DNA from: Phialocephala subalpina
Taxonomy: Eukaryota > Ascomycota > Leotiomycetes > Helotiales > Mollisiaceae
DNA length: 64,000 nt
Assembly: GCA_900073065.1 (NCBI GenBank)
Contig: FJOG01000012.1
Coordinates: forward strand, 1,497,059 to 1,561,058
Direction of reading: 5' to 3'
Position 1 is the stretch's first letter; each line of letters begins with the position of its first letter. Shown one piece after another: positions 1-9,856 of the stretch. The notes beneath the pieces were generated by a model. The model was not told where the DNA came from and searched no databases. It worked only from the letters and a program-made list of their open reading frames with translations. The position numbers and the translations under genes are program-made.

Positions 1-1
1 C

Positions 2-907
2 TTCTACCAATCCCTTACTCAACTCCCCTACCTCGAGCCTTCCGACATCCTTTACCCGCCATCTGAAGGCTGGCCAAATATCAACCAATCAACCTTCACC
101 TTCCTTAAGAAAACCGATGAAGTCATCGAGCTCTTGAAGCATTTGCCATACCACAAGAATCCATTTTCGCATTCAGGCGGCTTTGCGGTCGCACCTCATA
201 CTTTCACAATCAATTATTCGGGATGGACGCTTGAGAGCGCAGCGGACGAGCAGGAGGTACATCTCCAGTTGCCGCATGTTGATAAATAGGAAGATGTCCC
301 TCCTTGGGTCGCATTTTTGACTTGTCGGGGAAATAATCTTGAGGGGATCAGTTTGATGATTGATACTTCTGATGGTGATTCATTTGCCCTCACATTCGGA
401 ACATGCCCTTTTTCTCAAAATCTCCACATCTGGAGAGCTCGGGTATCAGTTGCGGAAGCGGCTGGAGGCAAAATGTATGGTATTGATGTCAAATCTGTCT
501 GTCTAGCTAAGTGGAAATGTCTGCTTGATATAGTGCTCTTGCTGGAACATCGGAATTAGGCCAAACCGCCTAGTGAAACGATGCGTAACTGATGATGCGG
601 CTTCATGCCAACATGCTACAATTTCCCCATCGCATTGAGACCATCATCACAGATTACGAGTCCTCAACTGACATCGGGACAATATTGATGGAAGGTAGGA
701 ACGGTAACGGAATACAGACATAAAGGATTCCAATACGACGAACTTGACTATGAGCCCGATGACCCTCGAAGCTGGAGAGACAAATGCGATCGGACGATGA
801 GGCTGAAAGATTATCTCATTATTTGTGCTCATGGCTGGCCGGACAGCTTTGATCGGGAGGGATGCAGGAAGGCATTGATGGCCTGGGAGAAAGGTCGGAA
901 GCAATGA
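2..907 (+). pseudogene. 3' part of an uncharacterised Pezizomycotina protein gene, probably broken
   Basis: The window opens inside a reading frame (codons from base 2). It encodes a fungal-looking segment that runs to an in-frame TAG at 287-289. The same frame continues through a stretch ending in DTSDG (about 362-376), and a further homologous-looking tail lies at 699-907, with GTVTEYR and later GWPDSFDREGCRKALMAWEK before TGA 905-907. Joining base 374 to base 699 keeps the frame and reads DG-TVTEYR. The 324-bp gap would be an oversized intron with a weak donor, or an insertion. A 33-bp GT...AG span (257-289) could remove the TAG, but it is shorter than the other introns here. I therefore read this as a probable pseudogene. 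The middle of this family often has a 'DTSDGTVTDY'-like block before the C-terminal helix, from general memory of fungal hypotheticals. Function unknown. Confidence 0.5.
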
Positions 908-1578
908 ATCTTCTATATGGTAAGTTTTGCATGATGTCTTCGACACCCCTTGCTTGTATAGAACCTACTGGTGGGCTTCCATACCTTGGGCTGTTAGTGT
1001 ACATGCATGCTCCAAGATGTGGGAAGGGAATCGGGTATTGATACCGACGCGGGGTACCTCCGTAGTTGGCGGGGTAATTTTCAGGGGCCGGCGGGCCGCT
1101 CTCGCTAAGATTCTCAGTGACCTCCTCTCTTTTTCCTGTCATGACCAAATTGCAGATATACACTGTATTGAGCTGCAATGTCCAAAAGACTTTGAGCGAT
1201 CCGTTACAGCATATCAAATCTTTTGCTCCATTTCGCTGCAGTCAGCCGGAGGGGAGTTTCGCTGAAAGCTGAGCAAGCCTCGGGACCTGTTCAGGGCGAC
1301 CGGCAGTCAGCCACAAGCCATCTCGTGATCGTCACTTCCTTTCTGTCTCACCACCACAGCATGAGGCACCCAATAAAATATTACAACCACCTCACGATGC
1401 ACACAAGGCTGAAATATCAGCTGAAGAAATGTCTCAGGGTTTCAGGTGGACAGAGTTTACCTGGGCGCCCAACTTATTCCTTTCCTCACTCCAATTTATC
1501 CTGAATTCTATTGCATCCAAAGGAAAATTCGCTCAACTCCACAGCTTAGGTATCAAAGTTATAGGATAGATATTCGCA
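908..1578. other. Intergenic region without a supported gene
   Basis: Only short open frames with no protein-like composition on either strand. It presumably holds the promoter and 5' leader of the Vps62-like gene that starts at 1579. Confidence 0.5.
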
Positions 1579-2604
1579 ATGGCACAACCTCTCACCCGTT
1601 CAGACATCGAAGCAGCCATCGCGAAGTATGGCCCAGTGCTGCAACTACATCCTGAAGAGCAATATCTCAACTGCTCCGTCGAATGGATGCTCTCACACAG
1701 CACCTTGATCGACAGCAAAGACAAAACAAAGAACATCGTTCATCCCCGTGGCGATCAGCTTCCGCAAGCACCAAAGCAAGGAACTCGATATTACCTCCAA
1801 GTCGAAGATTCAGCAAAACCAGGCAACTTCTCCACTGCCAAAGCATATGTGAATGCATTCTGGCAGAAAGGAATGACCTATACCGACCTCCAGTTCTGGT
1901 TCTTCAGTGCCTACAACGGACACGGAACTGCCAGATTCGCAAGCCTGGTCAACGGCAAAATTGAGCACCAGGCTGATGTCAACGTCGCTCCACTTGGAGA
2001 GCACTGGGCTGATTGGGAATACGCTGCTGTGAGAATTGATAATGCGAGCAAGGAGATGATTGGGGTCATGTTGTCCGAGCATGGAGGAAACAATTTCTTC
2101 GACAAGACTGCTGTCGCGAAACAATTCAGGATGGTCAACGGAACTCATCCAGTCGTCTATTCATCCCTGAATGGGCATGCAAACTTCCCAGGCGTCGGGC
2201 CGAACTTCTCTCAACATCATCAAGTCTTAGGAAAGCCTGCAGGTCTGGACTTCAATATTTTGAACACCACTGCGGACGGAGGTTTGCAGTTGGACTGCTC
2301 GGTGAAATACGAGGTCGTTGCGGCGGAATGGTTGAAAGGTACACCCGAGGCTAACGTTATCCCTGCTTGGGTAGGATACCCGTATCGGTGGGGTCCAGAA
2401 GGGACCACGATCCATATGAAGGTCAAGACTTTGTCGGACTTCATCAAGGCTGCTTTGGGTCAGCCGCCGGATGTCTTCGAGGTTCTTGTGTTGGATGATC
2501 CGATTACGTTGTTGGCGGCGGAGTTGTTGCATGTTTTTGTGAAGGCGGACATTAATGGCGCTTCAGCTCCGGCTACTCAAGCTCCTTGGACTGGGCACTA
2601 TTGA
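1579..2604 (+). CDS. Vps62/DUF946-type protein
   Basis: Intronless frame of 341 residues. It resembles the Vps62 family (Pfam DUF946/PF06101): an N-terminal segment around YGPVLQLHPEEQYLNCSVEW, a central block with DLQFWFFSAYNGHGTARF and HWADWEYAAVRIDN, then EHGGNNFF, a PVVYSSLNGHANFPG segment, and AWVGYPYRWGPEGTT near residue 270. The His/Trp/Asp-rich motifs in this order are typical of the family. Family members are described loosely as vacuolar sorting-associated; the biochemical role is unsettled. No signal peptide or membrane segment is visible. The start is the first ATG of the frame and is followed at once by the conserved region, so it is probably correct. Family call is good; function is not known. 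Confidence 0.8.
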   Translation: MAQPLTRSDIEAAIAKYGPVLQLHPEEQYLNCSVEWMLSHSTLIDSKDKTKNIVHPRGDQLPQAPKQGTRYYLQVEDSAKPGNFSTAKAYVNAFWQKGMTYTDLQFWFFSAYNGHGTARFASLVNGKIEHQADVNVAPLGEHWADWEYAAVRIDNASKEMIGVMLSEHGGNNFFDKTAVAKQFRMVNGTHPVVYSSLNGHANFPGVGPNFSQHHQVLGKPAGLDFNILNTTADGGLQLDCSVKYEVVAAEWLKGTPEANVIPAWVGYPYRWGPEGTTIHMKVKTLSDFIKAALGQPPDVFEVLVLDDPITLLAAELLHVFVKADINGASAPATQAPWTGHY

Positions 2605-2928
2605 GATGCATTTTGAGGGGAAGTGGGCTGATGAGCGAGGTGAAAGGTGTTTGTTGCAATGTTGTGCAGTTTTGGACGTACGGAGTCATTTATTGGGCAC
2701 GACTTTAAGGTTTTCCAGTCTCGTACATTTTCAATTGTTCCTGACCACTCCTCACTTGAGGAGGGGATTCTGCAGAAGCTCGTGTGATAGGAAATAGCAA
2801 AGGAAGCTATGAGGCACGAAGGTTGCTGAAATCTGACGATGATTCTTGGGTCTTATTCTCGTAGTGTATTCTTGAAGAGGGAGCTGTGAGGCATCCGCAT
2901 CTAAGTGCGTGCATAAGTCGAGGATCTC
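2605..2928. other. Short convergent intergenic region
   Basis: Space between the 3' ends of the Vps62-like gene and the MFS gene. Nothing coding is visible; both terminators must lie here. Confidence 0.5.
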
Positions 2929-4686
2929 CTAGGTATCAAACAAAAAGTCCAACCTCTTGTTCCCCAGATGCTGATTATTCGCTAAATACTCCGCCTGCTC
3001 CCCCTTCGTCAACTTATTCCACTCCCTGACCTTCCACTCATTCCTCTTCAGATAGTAAACCTTCGACAGCGCATACAAAACAATCGTCCCCACCGTAATA
3101 GCAATCAATTGTCTATTCCCCCGCTTGTACAACGGCTTATCATCACTCATATAAATATTACTACTCGCAATCCCACTCAACTGAATCATAATATTGAAAC
3201 AACTCGCAGACACGGCTCTCGTTCGCACCGAATTACTCAACCTCGAACACCAAGATACGAGCGCGGCTTGAGCGGATGGTTGGCCGAGGAGGAAGAATAG
3301 GAGAGCGTATTGGCCCCAATGGGAGAGCGATTGCACGGATGTGTATTCGATGATCAACAAGGGCAGGATCCAGAGTTGGGCGAGGAGACCAACGATGGCA
3401 ACTTGTTGGGTGCGTTCTGCGACCCAGGTTATGCCGAGGAGGTTGAGGGCTGCGAACACTGTAATTGGGATGCCAAGGAGGGTCGTATGGAATGTGCTGA
3501 AGCCGATGGCTTTGAGTGTCAATGAGAGATAGGCCTTGGGTGGTGATCCTGGGATCTCGAAGATGATTCCGATGGCGTACACAGGCCAGAGATCGTAGTC
3601 GGTCAAGCTCTGCCAGAGCATCTTGGGCGTGATTGCTTGTCGGTTGTGCATGTCGCCTTTGCTGGGATCGTCTCGTAGGACTCTGTTGACAATGATCTTC
3701 TCTTCGCGTTCGGTAAAATAGCCTTTCGGGTTCCACCAGGTCTTTGTTTGTGTTGGACCAGGGACGAGGAAGAGGAAGCTGGCTAGACCAATGGCAAAAC
3801 TGATAATGGCTTCAATGAGGAAGAGCCATCTCCATCCTGCTCTGCCGTCTACGCCGCGCAGGTGAAAGACTCCGTATGCGATGAAAGAGCCGATGACACC
3901 AGACATGGAATCGGTGAACCAGAAAAGAGCAAGTCGAACCGGCATCTCACTCTTCTTGTAGAAGAACGAAAGGTACAGAATCGAGTCTGGGATGAAGCCG
4001 CCCATGAACAGCCCAACCAAGAAGCGACAAGCAAAGAAGCCAGCTCGATTCTGCATGAAGAACTGCCCTCCAGCAGCAATACTCCACAACATGATCTGTA
4101 TAGGAATCCAAACATCCGGACCAAGTCTCTTTCCCACCATCTGCGAGGGAATTTCCGCAATCAGGAACCCAATTCGATACATGTTCTGCGCATTATTGTA
4201 ATCATTGGTACTGAGCTTCAAGTCGTCGAGCAGATTGTCGGCCACGGCATTTCCAAGATTCCCACGATCGATGTTGAGCCCGAAAAACATGACGAGAATC
4301 CAGAGGAAGATGCGGATGTCTGTCTTGCGTCGTACCTTCTGCTCCTCGCGGTATGTCCATCGTTCCGAAATGTCGAAGGCCTTGAAGTTCTCGTGGTCTG
4401 CACGGGGAAGGTAGAATTGGGCTTTGGCGGGGTCGTCGAACACGCTTCTTTGAGTGGCGATGGCGTCGAGGTCTGCAACTTTGACTCGGCGTACCCATGG
4501 CCAATAGGACTTCTGGACTTCTTCATCTGGTTCAGCAAGATCTCCGAGTTCGCCAGATGTGATCACGATGTTCTCCTTGACTTCGGGGGAGCTCTTGTCG
4601 CTCGTGGATGCGTCGGACTCGAGTCCATGCGACTCATAAATGGCGTCGTCCCTGGGCTCGAGTGGGGAGTTGTTGTGATTCGACAT
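2929..4686 (-). CDS. MFS transporter, anion:cation symporter (ACS, Dal5/pantothenate-like) family
   Basis: Intronless frame. I choose the ATG at 4686 (MSNHNNSPLEP..., 585 residues); the frame extends upstream to an ATG at 4815, but those 43 residues look unlike a transporter tail. A charged N-terminal cytoplasmic region of about 130 residues precedes some 12 hydrophobic segments. The first carries FFGLNIDRGNLGNA, and later loops include YRIGFLIAEIPSQ and RFLVGLFMGG, hallmarks of the fungal ACS group (allantoate, pantothenate, nicotinate and related carboxylate permeases). The C-terminal cytoplasmic tail (LKRNEWKVREWNKLTKGEQAEYLA) is also typical. It acts in the plasma membrane; the substrate is not predictable. 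The next gene on the same strand is a PL26-type lyase, so a pectin-derived acidic sugar is possible (inference only). Confidence 0.85.
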   Translation of the reverse strand: MSNHNNSPLEPRDDAIYESHGLESDASTSDKSSPEVKENIVITSGELGDLAEPDEEVQKSYWPWVRRVKVADLDAIATQRSVFDDPAKAQFYLPRADHENFKAFDISERWTYREEQKVRRKTDIRIFLWILVMFFGLNIDRGNLGNAVADNLLDDLKLSTNDYNNAQNMYRIGFLIAEIPSQMVGKRLGPDVWIPIQIMLWSIAAGGQFFMQNRAGFFACRFLVGLFMGGFIPDSILYLSFFYKKSEMPVRLALFWFTDSMSGVIGSFIAYGVFHLRGVDGRAGWRWLFLIEAIISFAIGLASFLFLVPGPTQTKTWWNPKGYFTEREEKIIVNRVLRDDPSKGDMHNRQAITPKMLWQSLTDYDLWPVYAIGIIFEIPGSPPKAYLSLTLKAIGFSTFHTTLLGIPITVFAALNLLGITWVAERTQQVAIVGLLAQLWILPLLIIEYTSVQSLSHWGQYALLFFLLGQPSAQAALVSWCSRLSNSVRTRAVSASCFNIMIQLSGIASSNIYMSDDKPLYKRGNRQLIAITVGTIVLYALSKVYYLKRNEWKVREWNKLTKGEQAEYLANNQHLGNKRLDFLFDT

Positions 4687-5213
4687 GCTGGACGACGGGT
4701 GTGGCTTTACGCCAAAAAAAAGATTCGATACCAAGCTCGGGACAGCTTGCTTGGAGGCACTTAGCTGCGGGCCACAAGGCTTGGGTAGCTGAAGCCTTTT
4801 ATCAGAGCTTCGCACATCGGTGCTGCTTCAACATGAGCACCCATCTTCTTCATTATCACGCTCGCCATCAAGACGTGAATTGCGTCAATTGCCATTTTCG
4901 AGAAGGCACTTTATATTCAATGGATCTTTGCCTTCGAGCAATAGTTCTTGAAGAATCCGAACGTGAAATCTGACGAGATGCGGCGAAGGACGATTTCTGG
5001 TTGGAGGGTAAATCAACCTCCGCTGAAGATGCAACGTGCCCTGCACTTCTAGCACAGTGGAACTGTCTATCCGCGCCAGTCGAGAACGAGACCCGCACCG
5101 AGGGAGTCATTGAGGCTTCTGGAAGGGCAGTAATCACCAGAGTTCGCGGATGTTTGGACAATTGAGGCGATTCGTCTTATTTCGCGTATATGACGTGCTA
5201 CCAGGGCCCTGCA
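4687..5213. other. Intergenic region upstream of the ACS transporter
   Basis: Holds the transporter promoter and leader and the 3' end of the upstream lyase gene. No coding signal beyond the non-conserved extension of the transporter frame to 4815. Confidence 0.45.
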
Positions 5214-8012
5214 TCAAACTTCCTCGACCACACCTTTGGTATCGAGAGCCGCTTTGCCACTGCCAGACTCTCGGTGTTCCTCATAATAATCCCCTATCAA
5301 TGCCAGGTTCTGGATAGCTCCAATCCCATACAAGCTGCTGATGTTGGTAGATACCCATGTCGCCTCGGTCACCGGCACCATTGCGTTCTCTGTGCTGACA
5401 GCTCTACTCTTCCAATTGGTATCTGGTCCATATCCATCCTCGGGTCCGTATCCGCCTTTCAAATGGAATTGTTCCCAGGCACGCTTAGCCAAGACATGAT
5501 CTCTAAGTCTGTGCGCCGCATAAGCAGTCAGACGAGAATGTCCTTGCCTCAACTGAAGCTTTCCAAATCCGACTCCAAATCGTTCAATCTGCTCTCTATT
5601 GGTGCCGTTGAAATAGACACAATACTCCAACCATGCCCTTTCGAACCCACCCGTCACCTCACGGTAAAATGTGTCGACAATCTCGGCACAAACTTCGAAG
5701 AGCCCGAACATTGCTGATAAATGCGAGATTTGCACCACCCCTTTGTTGTCTGGATCCTGTGCAGGCGGAGATATTTCTCCTGTCGCCAGATTGTAGGAAG
5801 CAGTCCCTGTGACAAACCCATTTGTGAGGTTCCCGATGCCTTTGATGCTGGCCAAAAGTTTTTTCTTTGCCTCCTCCCACCTTGGTCCTCTTCTCTCAAA
5901 CTCGATGAGCCATGCAGCCGCAAGAGCAGACCAGTCTGTACCCAAAGAAATCGAGAGAGCCGTCGCATCAGGCTGATATGTTGCCTTGTCTTTCCTCACT
6001 TTCCGGTATGGATCCAAGGTAAGAATTGCCTGCTCCGTATCCAACACCTCCTGCAACAACTCGCCGACGCGTTCATCTCCGCCTGAGAGATAGTAGAAGT
6101 ATTTGCGATACAACGCGTTCGAAATGCGGGCTTGCTTGCAGCTGTCGCTCCAGTGCTGCACACCATGGCGAGTTCCCAGCCCTTTGTATGGTCCCAGGTG
6201 GTAGACATCGACCTCCCCAGTGTGTCGAGTGAGAGCTTCTGCCATGCGATATACATCTGCTCTGCCAGTTTGTAGGAAATAGAGCCATAGCCAGAGATCT
6301 GGAGAGAGCTCGGAGTTGTCCCAGGCGTAGCCACCGATATCGTAGCGCCAGGTGTGTCGGTCCTCGTCGTATGCGTGCATGATGTCTCCGTGATCCCAAA
6401 ACCCATACCATCGACGCTGGGAGATCTGTGATTTGTGAAAGTCGAATAAAAATGCAAGATGCTCTTGAATTGATTTCGTGACTGGGGACGGGATGATGCG
6501 ATATTGAGGGCACCAAGTATCGCCGAATGCCTTCGTTTGATGAATTGTCTCGGAGTCAAGCAAGAGAACAGGTGGTCTTCGTATGAACTGAGATAGCTCT
6601 GAAAACGTCTTTTGATCTGGTGTTTCATCGAGGGACATAAGGTACAACTCGCTCGTCTTGGCGATTCCATAGGGGGTTCCTAAACTGGGCTCCCAGTCTT
6701 CGTAGGTGATGTTCAGCGCGTCTAGCTGTTGGTCGTAGGTATCTTGACCCAGACCATCATGGTATTGTCTTAAATCCAAGGCAGGAGCACAGGGGCTGTA
6801 AAGCCATATCGTCAGAGCGCCTTGGTCCGAAGCTGCATCGCGGATGTCGACGCCTGTGGGACATCGTTCCCAGAAGTCTCTAAGTCCAACTGCCAGACCT
6901 CCCCCTGTAGCTCCCCCTAAATATACTAAACCATCAGACCGAGTTCCACCAGGAATATTCACCCACGAACATCCGGCTTTGGCTCGCTTCCGCACATTGA
7001 ACCCATCTGGAGAGAGCTGCGTCAAGCTGTAATCGTTCCATGACGGTACCCAATGTAGTCGTGAAGACACGGTAGTGTCCCACTCTTCGATCGGTGGAGT
7101 TGGCTTGCCAAAAGTTTGGGCTTGCCGAACACTCAAGCCTGGATCTCTGCGAAGTCCTGTAACGCCTTGAACAGCCTCACTCAGGACTCCTCCGTCAACG
7201 CCAGATATCCTAATATGTCGATTATAAAGAGGATCAGCTTGTAGAGGAATGTCGAAACGAACTCCAATGCCTCGAATGAAGTCGGTCTCCATGTCGCCAT
7301 CGTAGATGATAGTGTGCATCATGCGAATGCAAGCTGACCCGGCATAAAGGTACAATCGAAGAGTGAACGGAAGCCACGGCTTGTGACCACCTTCATCGGT
7401 GCTATGGTGCCGGCCTTTGAGAGCGACCACAGCTCTGATCGGTCCACATTGCTCGACGATAGCCTCCTCGACCCGTCCTTCGAAGTTCTCTCGTTTCCGC
7501 GATACCTCTGTCGGTTCATCCGATGGTGCAGGCTGAGACAAGAGGACTAGTCTCCCATTTCGACCCGTAACCTTCCCGTTGACGGATGTAATACAGCGGA
7601 TGGGGAAATTTCCTCTCGTAGAGAAGCAGGCAACGATCTTGCCAGTGTTTACTGTGATGACATTCTGTGCCGGGTCTTCGCTCACCGAAATCTCCGCTAC
7701 TTTGCTATTTTGTGCTCTACCATCTGCTCTGTCATCGCTACTGTGATCACTATCTACGCTCGTAGTCGCTCGCACTTCGTAGTTCTCGTCTGGCGTCCCC
7801 GTAGAAAAAATTGCATGCCCTGTCCATTTGACAGTTCCGTCTGGCCAGTATGCTGTGACCCAAGATTGGATTGGTACTTCAACATCCTCCTTCCCGAAAC
7901 AATTAAAACGTGTTTTCAATGGTTGATGTTGTCCCTGAAGCCACGGAATCCCAAATGTAGTCCCGAACTCATGAATCGGCGTTCCCTCGAGCCATCGAAG
8001 TGTACCCGGCAT
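5214..8012 (-). CDS. PL26-type exo-rhamnogalacturonan lyase-like protein (PcRGLX/YetA-like)
   Basis: Single frame of 932 residues with no introns. It begins with LRWLEGTPIHEFGTTFGIPW, close to the opening of the PcRGLX/YetA N-terminal RIFT-barrel domain. A beta-rich middle follows (about residues 150-450), then a long helical C-terminal part with RRWYGFWDHGDIMHAYDED, YDIGGYAWDNSE, and DVYHLGPYKGLGTRHGVQHW, matching the alpha/alpha toroid of polysaccharide lyase family 26. Characterised members release unsaturated galacturonosyl-rhamnose from rhamnogalacturonan I. No signal peptide is seen, so the protein may act inside the cell or be exported atypically. The neighbouring ACS transporter on the same strand fits an uptake-and-degradation pair, although expression linkage is not shown. 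Family confidence is good; exact substrate is inferred. Confidence 0.78.
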   Translation of the reverse strand: MPGTLRWLEGTPIHEFGTTFGIPWLQGQHQPLKTRFNCFGKEDVEVPIQSWVTAYWPDGTVKWTGHAIFSTGTPDENYEVRATTSVDSDHSSDDRADGRAQNSKVAEISVSEDPAQNVITVNTGKIVACFSTRGNFPIRCITSVNGKVTGRNGRLVLLSQPAPSDEPTEVSRKRENFEGRVEEAIVEQCGPIRAVVALKGRHHSTDEGGHKPWLPFTLRLYLYAGSACIRMMHTIIYDGDMETDFIRGIGVRFDIPLQADPLYNRHIRISGVDGGVLSEAVQGVTGLRRDPGLSVRQAQTFGKPTPPIEEWDTTVSSRLHWVPSWNDYSLTQLSPDGFNVRKRAKAGCSWVNIPGGTRSDGLVYLGGATGGGLAVGLRDFWERCPTGVDIRDAASDQGALTIWLYSPCAPALDLRQYHDGLGQDTYDQQLDALNITYEDWEPSLGTPYGIAKTSELYLMSLDETPDQKTFSELSQFIRRPPVLLLDSETIHQTKAFGDTWCPQYRIIPSPVTKSIQEHLAFLFDFHKSQISQRRWYGFWDHGDIMHAYDEDRHTWRYDIGGYAWDNSELSPDLWLWLYFLQTGRADVYRMAEALTRHTGEVDVYHLGPYKGLGTRHGVQHWSDSCKQARISNALYRKYFYYLSGGDERVGELLQEVLDTEQAILTLDPYRKVRKDKATYQPDATALSISLGTDWSALAAAWLIEFERRGPRWEEAKKKLLASIKGIGNLTNGFVTGTASYNLATGEISPPAQDPDNKGVVQISHLSAMFGLFEVCAEIVDTFYREVTGGFERAWLEYCVYFNGTNREQIERFGVGFGKLQLRQGHSRLTAYAAHRLRDHVLAKRAWEQFHLKGGYGPEDGYGPDTNWKSRAVSTENAMVPVTEATWVSTNISSLYGIGAIQNLALIGDYYEEHRESGSGKAALDTKGVVEEV

Positions 8013-8029
8013 TTCGTTGCGCCTCTGAA

Positions 8030-8690
8030 AATCGCGTGAGGAGGAAGGACCCTTCTATGAAGGAAAAATGGGGACAGTAAGACGTGATTCGGCGAAATGT
8101 TCGCCCGACCCGACCGTCCTTCCAAACTCCAAGGCAAACAAGCTATGATACCGGTGCGTCCCCGGATGGAGTTTCCCTCGCACTGACCTGGGTATCAGTT
8201 GCTTGTCCTTCGAGCTCCAAGAGAATGATGCGCGGTGCGTCGCTATGGAATGGGATGAGAGCGTGTTACTCGCACTGACCTGGGCATCATGTCGGGCGTC
8301 TTGGAATCGTTTGACTGGACTCGAGGGCGTTGGAGGGCGAAGGAGTTGGATATCCTGAAGTAGCTGGTACATTGAGGAGTGGTTGTTGAGGTGTGGCTGT
8401 AATCGGTGGCTGGGACCGGCCTCGAGGTCCGGGGGTGTGCTTTCCTGAGATTGTATGCTGCCGCGTCTTGTTCCGTGGAATATGTGCTTTTCCTTCAATC
8501 CTCCACCATCTCGAATCCGGAAACGATGTCTCATACTCTTGTACATGAATACTCGCTGTCGGTACTCCCTTTGCGTAGCCCCGTTGAAGAGTGATTGGGA
8601 AAGTCCTTTCTTCAGCCACTTAATCCAAGGAAGTGGCTTCTTCCCCCTCTTCTCTCCAGCTTGGCCAACGTAGGTCCATATAAGCCTCAT
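8030..8690 (-). pseudogene. Decayed multi-exon gene of unknown function
   Basis: Protein-like stretches occur in three different frames in succession on the minus strand: KPLPWIKWLKKGLSQSLFNG (8690 down), then GVPTASIHVQEYETSFPDSR and WWRIEGKAHIPRNKTRQHTI, then DMMPSDAPRIILLELEGQ followed after a possible intron by LVCLGVWKDGRVGRTF. Two CAG|GTCAGTGCGAG donor-like sites and two ATAG acceptor-like sites are present. The changes of frame between the first and second, and the second and third, stretches have no convincing introns. I therefore call it a frame-shifted relic; a real gene with unusual splicing remains possible. The last frame runs into the 5' part of the lyase gene, which is further reason for doubt. 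It might once have been the 3' part of the adjacent FG-repeat gene. Confidence 0.35.
8177..8289. repeat. 21-bp direct repeat, two copies 92 bp apart
   Basis: CTCGCACTGACCTGGGTATCA at 8177-8197 recurs at 8269-8289 with one mismatch (C for T). On the minus strand each copy contains the donor-like string CAG|GTCAGTGCGAG, so the duplication may reflect duplicated intron ends in the relic gene that spans it. Confidence 0.75.
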
Positions 8691-9856
8691 CCTTTTGTAT
8701 CTTCAAGTTCAGCTGCCAAATGCGTCATCTGATGCTTCCTAAACTCATACGTCTCTGCCAGAAGTAGCTTGGTCTCCTCCACCAATTTCTGCGTAACCTC
8801 ATATGTCTTTTCCAGAAGCAGTTTGGTCTCCTCATTAAAAGCACGGTCTTGTTGACTAGCTCCCGCCGGCTGCTTCTCTAGGAGATGCTTTCGCAGAGCC
8901 TTCTTAGCCTCTGACTCGGCAACGACAGCTTTTCTTAAGCCTTCTTGAATCAAATTAACTTCCTTCTCGTGGCGCTCCGCGGAAGCCTGTTCTACTTGAA
9001 ATTTTTTATGTGATTTAATCGAATCCGTGTCAAACATCACTGATAGGCCACTACGTTTAGGTGTGGCACTAGAGCCGCTGAATTGTGGGTCGGTGGAGGG
9101 TGGGTTATGAAGGTTAGAGGTGGTCGTGGTCGAGGAGGGAGCGGACTTGGCGCTTGGCTTTGGGCGGAGATTGTCAAAAACACCTCTGCGAAAAGGAGGC
9201 TTGGTTCCGAACGTAGGACGAGGTGTACCGAAAGTGGAATCAGGGGTGTCAGATGTGGATGAGGCCTGGTCAAATGTACTGGAGTGTGTGCTGGAGGCAG
9301 AGGGAGATGTACCGAAGGATGTGGAGGTCGTGCCGAAGGAAGAAGGAGCGGTGCCAAAGGGAGATGGTCGAGAGGAGGAGGTCGTGCCGAAGTTATCAGA
9401 AGGCGTACGGTATGTACTGAATCTAGGAGAAGCATTGAACGTAGAGGGATTCGTAGGCGAATTGCCGAAGACGGATGTTCCGCGAGCTGAGTGGAGGCTA
9501 CCAAAGGGAGACGTGGTGGTGGTGGATGCGAAGGCAGCAAAGGGGTTTGACATCCCGCGTTGTCGCTCGCGACTGCGTCGACTTTGCTGATGGAACTTCT
9601 CGATCTTGCAACGCTTCCTCATTTCTAGTCTCTTAATCATCTTGGTTTGCGAGACAAATTTGTACTCATCGAGTCTCGCGCGTTTCGTGGCTCCGGGACT
9701 GACGAACTCGACGGGCTCAAAGGTGTCTTGTGTGCGTTTTCCTAGGAGGGTGGTTGCGAGCTTGACACGCTTCATGCCTCTCGGACTGATGGACTCGATC
9801 AGCTCAAAGCTGTCGCGCGTGCGCTTTCCAAGGTGGGTGGTTGTAATGTCGAACAT
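8687..9856 (-). CDS. FG/SF-repeat, nuclear-pore-like low-complexity protein, paralog 1
   Basis: Frame of 389 residues. The N-terminus contains an internal duplication: LGKRTRDSFELIESISPRG-KRVKL followed by LGKRTQDTFEPVEFVSPGA-KRARL, both rich in basic residues that resemble nuclear localisation signals. Residues of about 100-240 are Ser/Thr/Phe/Gly-rich with repeated STFG, SSFGT and SPFG units, as in FG nucleoporins. The last 110 residues are a charged helix predicted to form a coiled coil (EKEVNLIQEGLRKAVVAESE, then LLLEKTYEVTQKLVEETKLL). It is clearly paralogous to the gene at 12204-14404 but lacks that protein's acidic region and J-like C-terminus. Nuclear location is inferred. A nucleoporin role is only a resemblance; low-complexity convergence could explain it. 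Confidence 0.65.
   Translation of the reverse strand: MFDITTTHLGKRTRDSFELIESISPRGMKRVKLATTLLGKRTQDTFEPVEFVSPGATKRARLDEYKFVSQTKMIKRLEMRKRCKIEKFHQQSRRSRERQRGMSNPFAAFASTTTTSPFGSLHSARGTSVFGNSPTNPSTFNASPRFSTYRTPSDNFGTTSSSRPSPFGTAPSSFGTTSTSFGTSPSASSTHSSTFDQASSTSDTPDSTFGTPRPTFGTKPPFRRGVFDNLRPKPSAKSAPSSTTTTSNLHNPPSTDPQFSGSSATPKRSGLSVMFDTDSIKSHKKFQVEQASAERHEKEVNLIQEGLRKAVVAESEAKKALRKHLLEKQPAGASQQDRAFNEETKLLLEKTYEVTQKLVEETKLLLAETYEFRKHQMTHLAAELEDTKG

Noticed and set aside
3862..4764. 300-codon plus-strand frame opposite the ACS transporter
   Set aside because: Antisense shadow of a long intronless gene; hydrophilic text mirrors the transporter codons.
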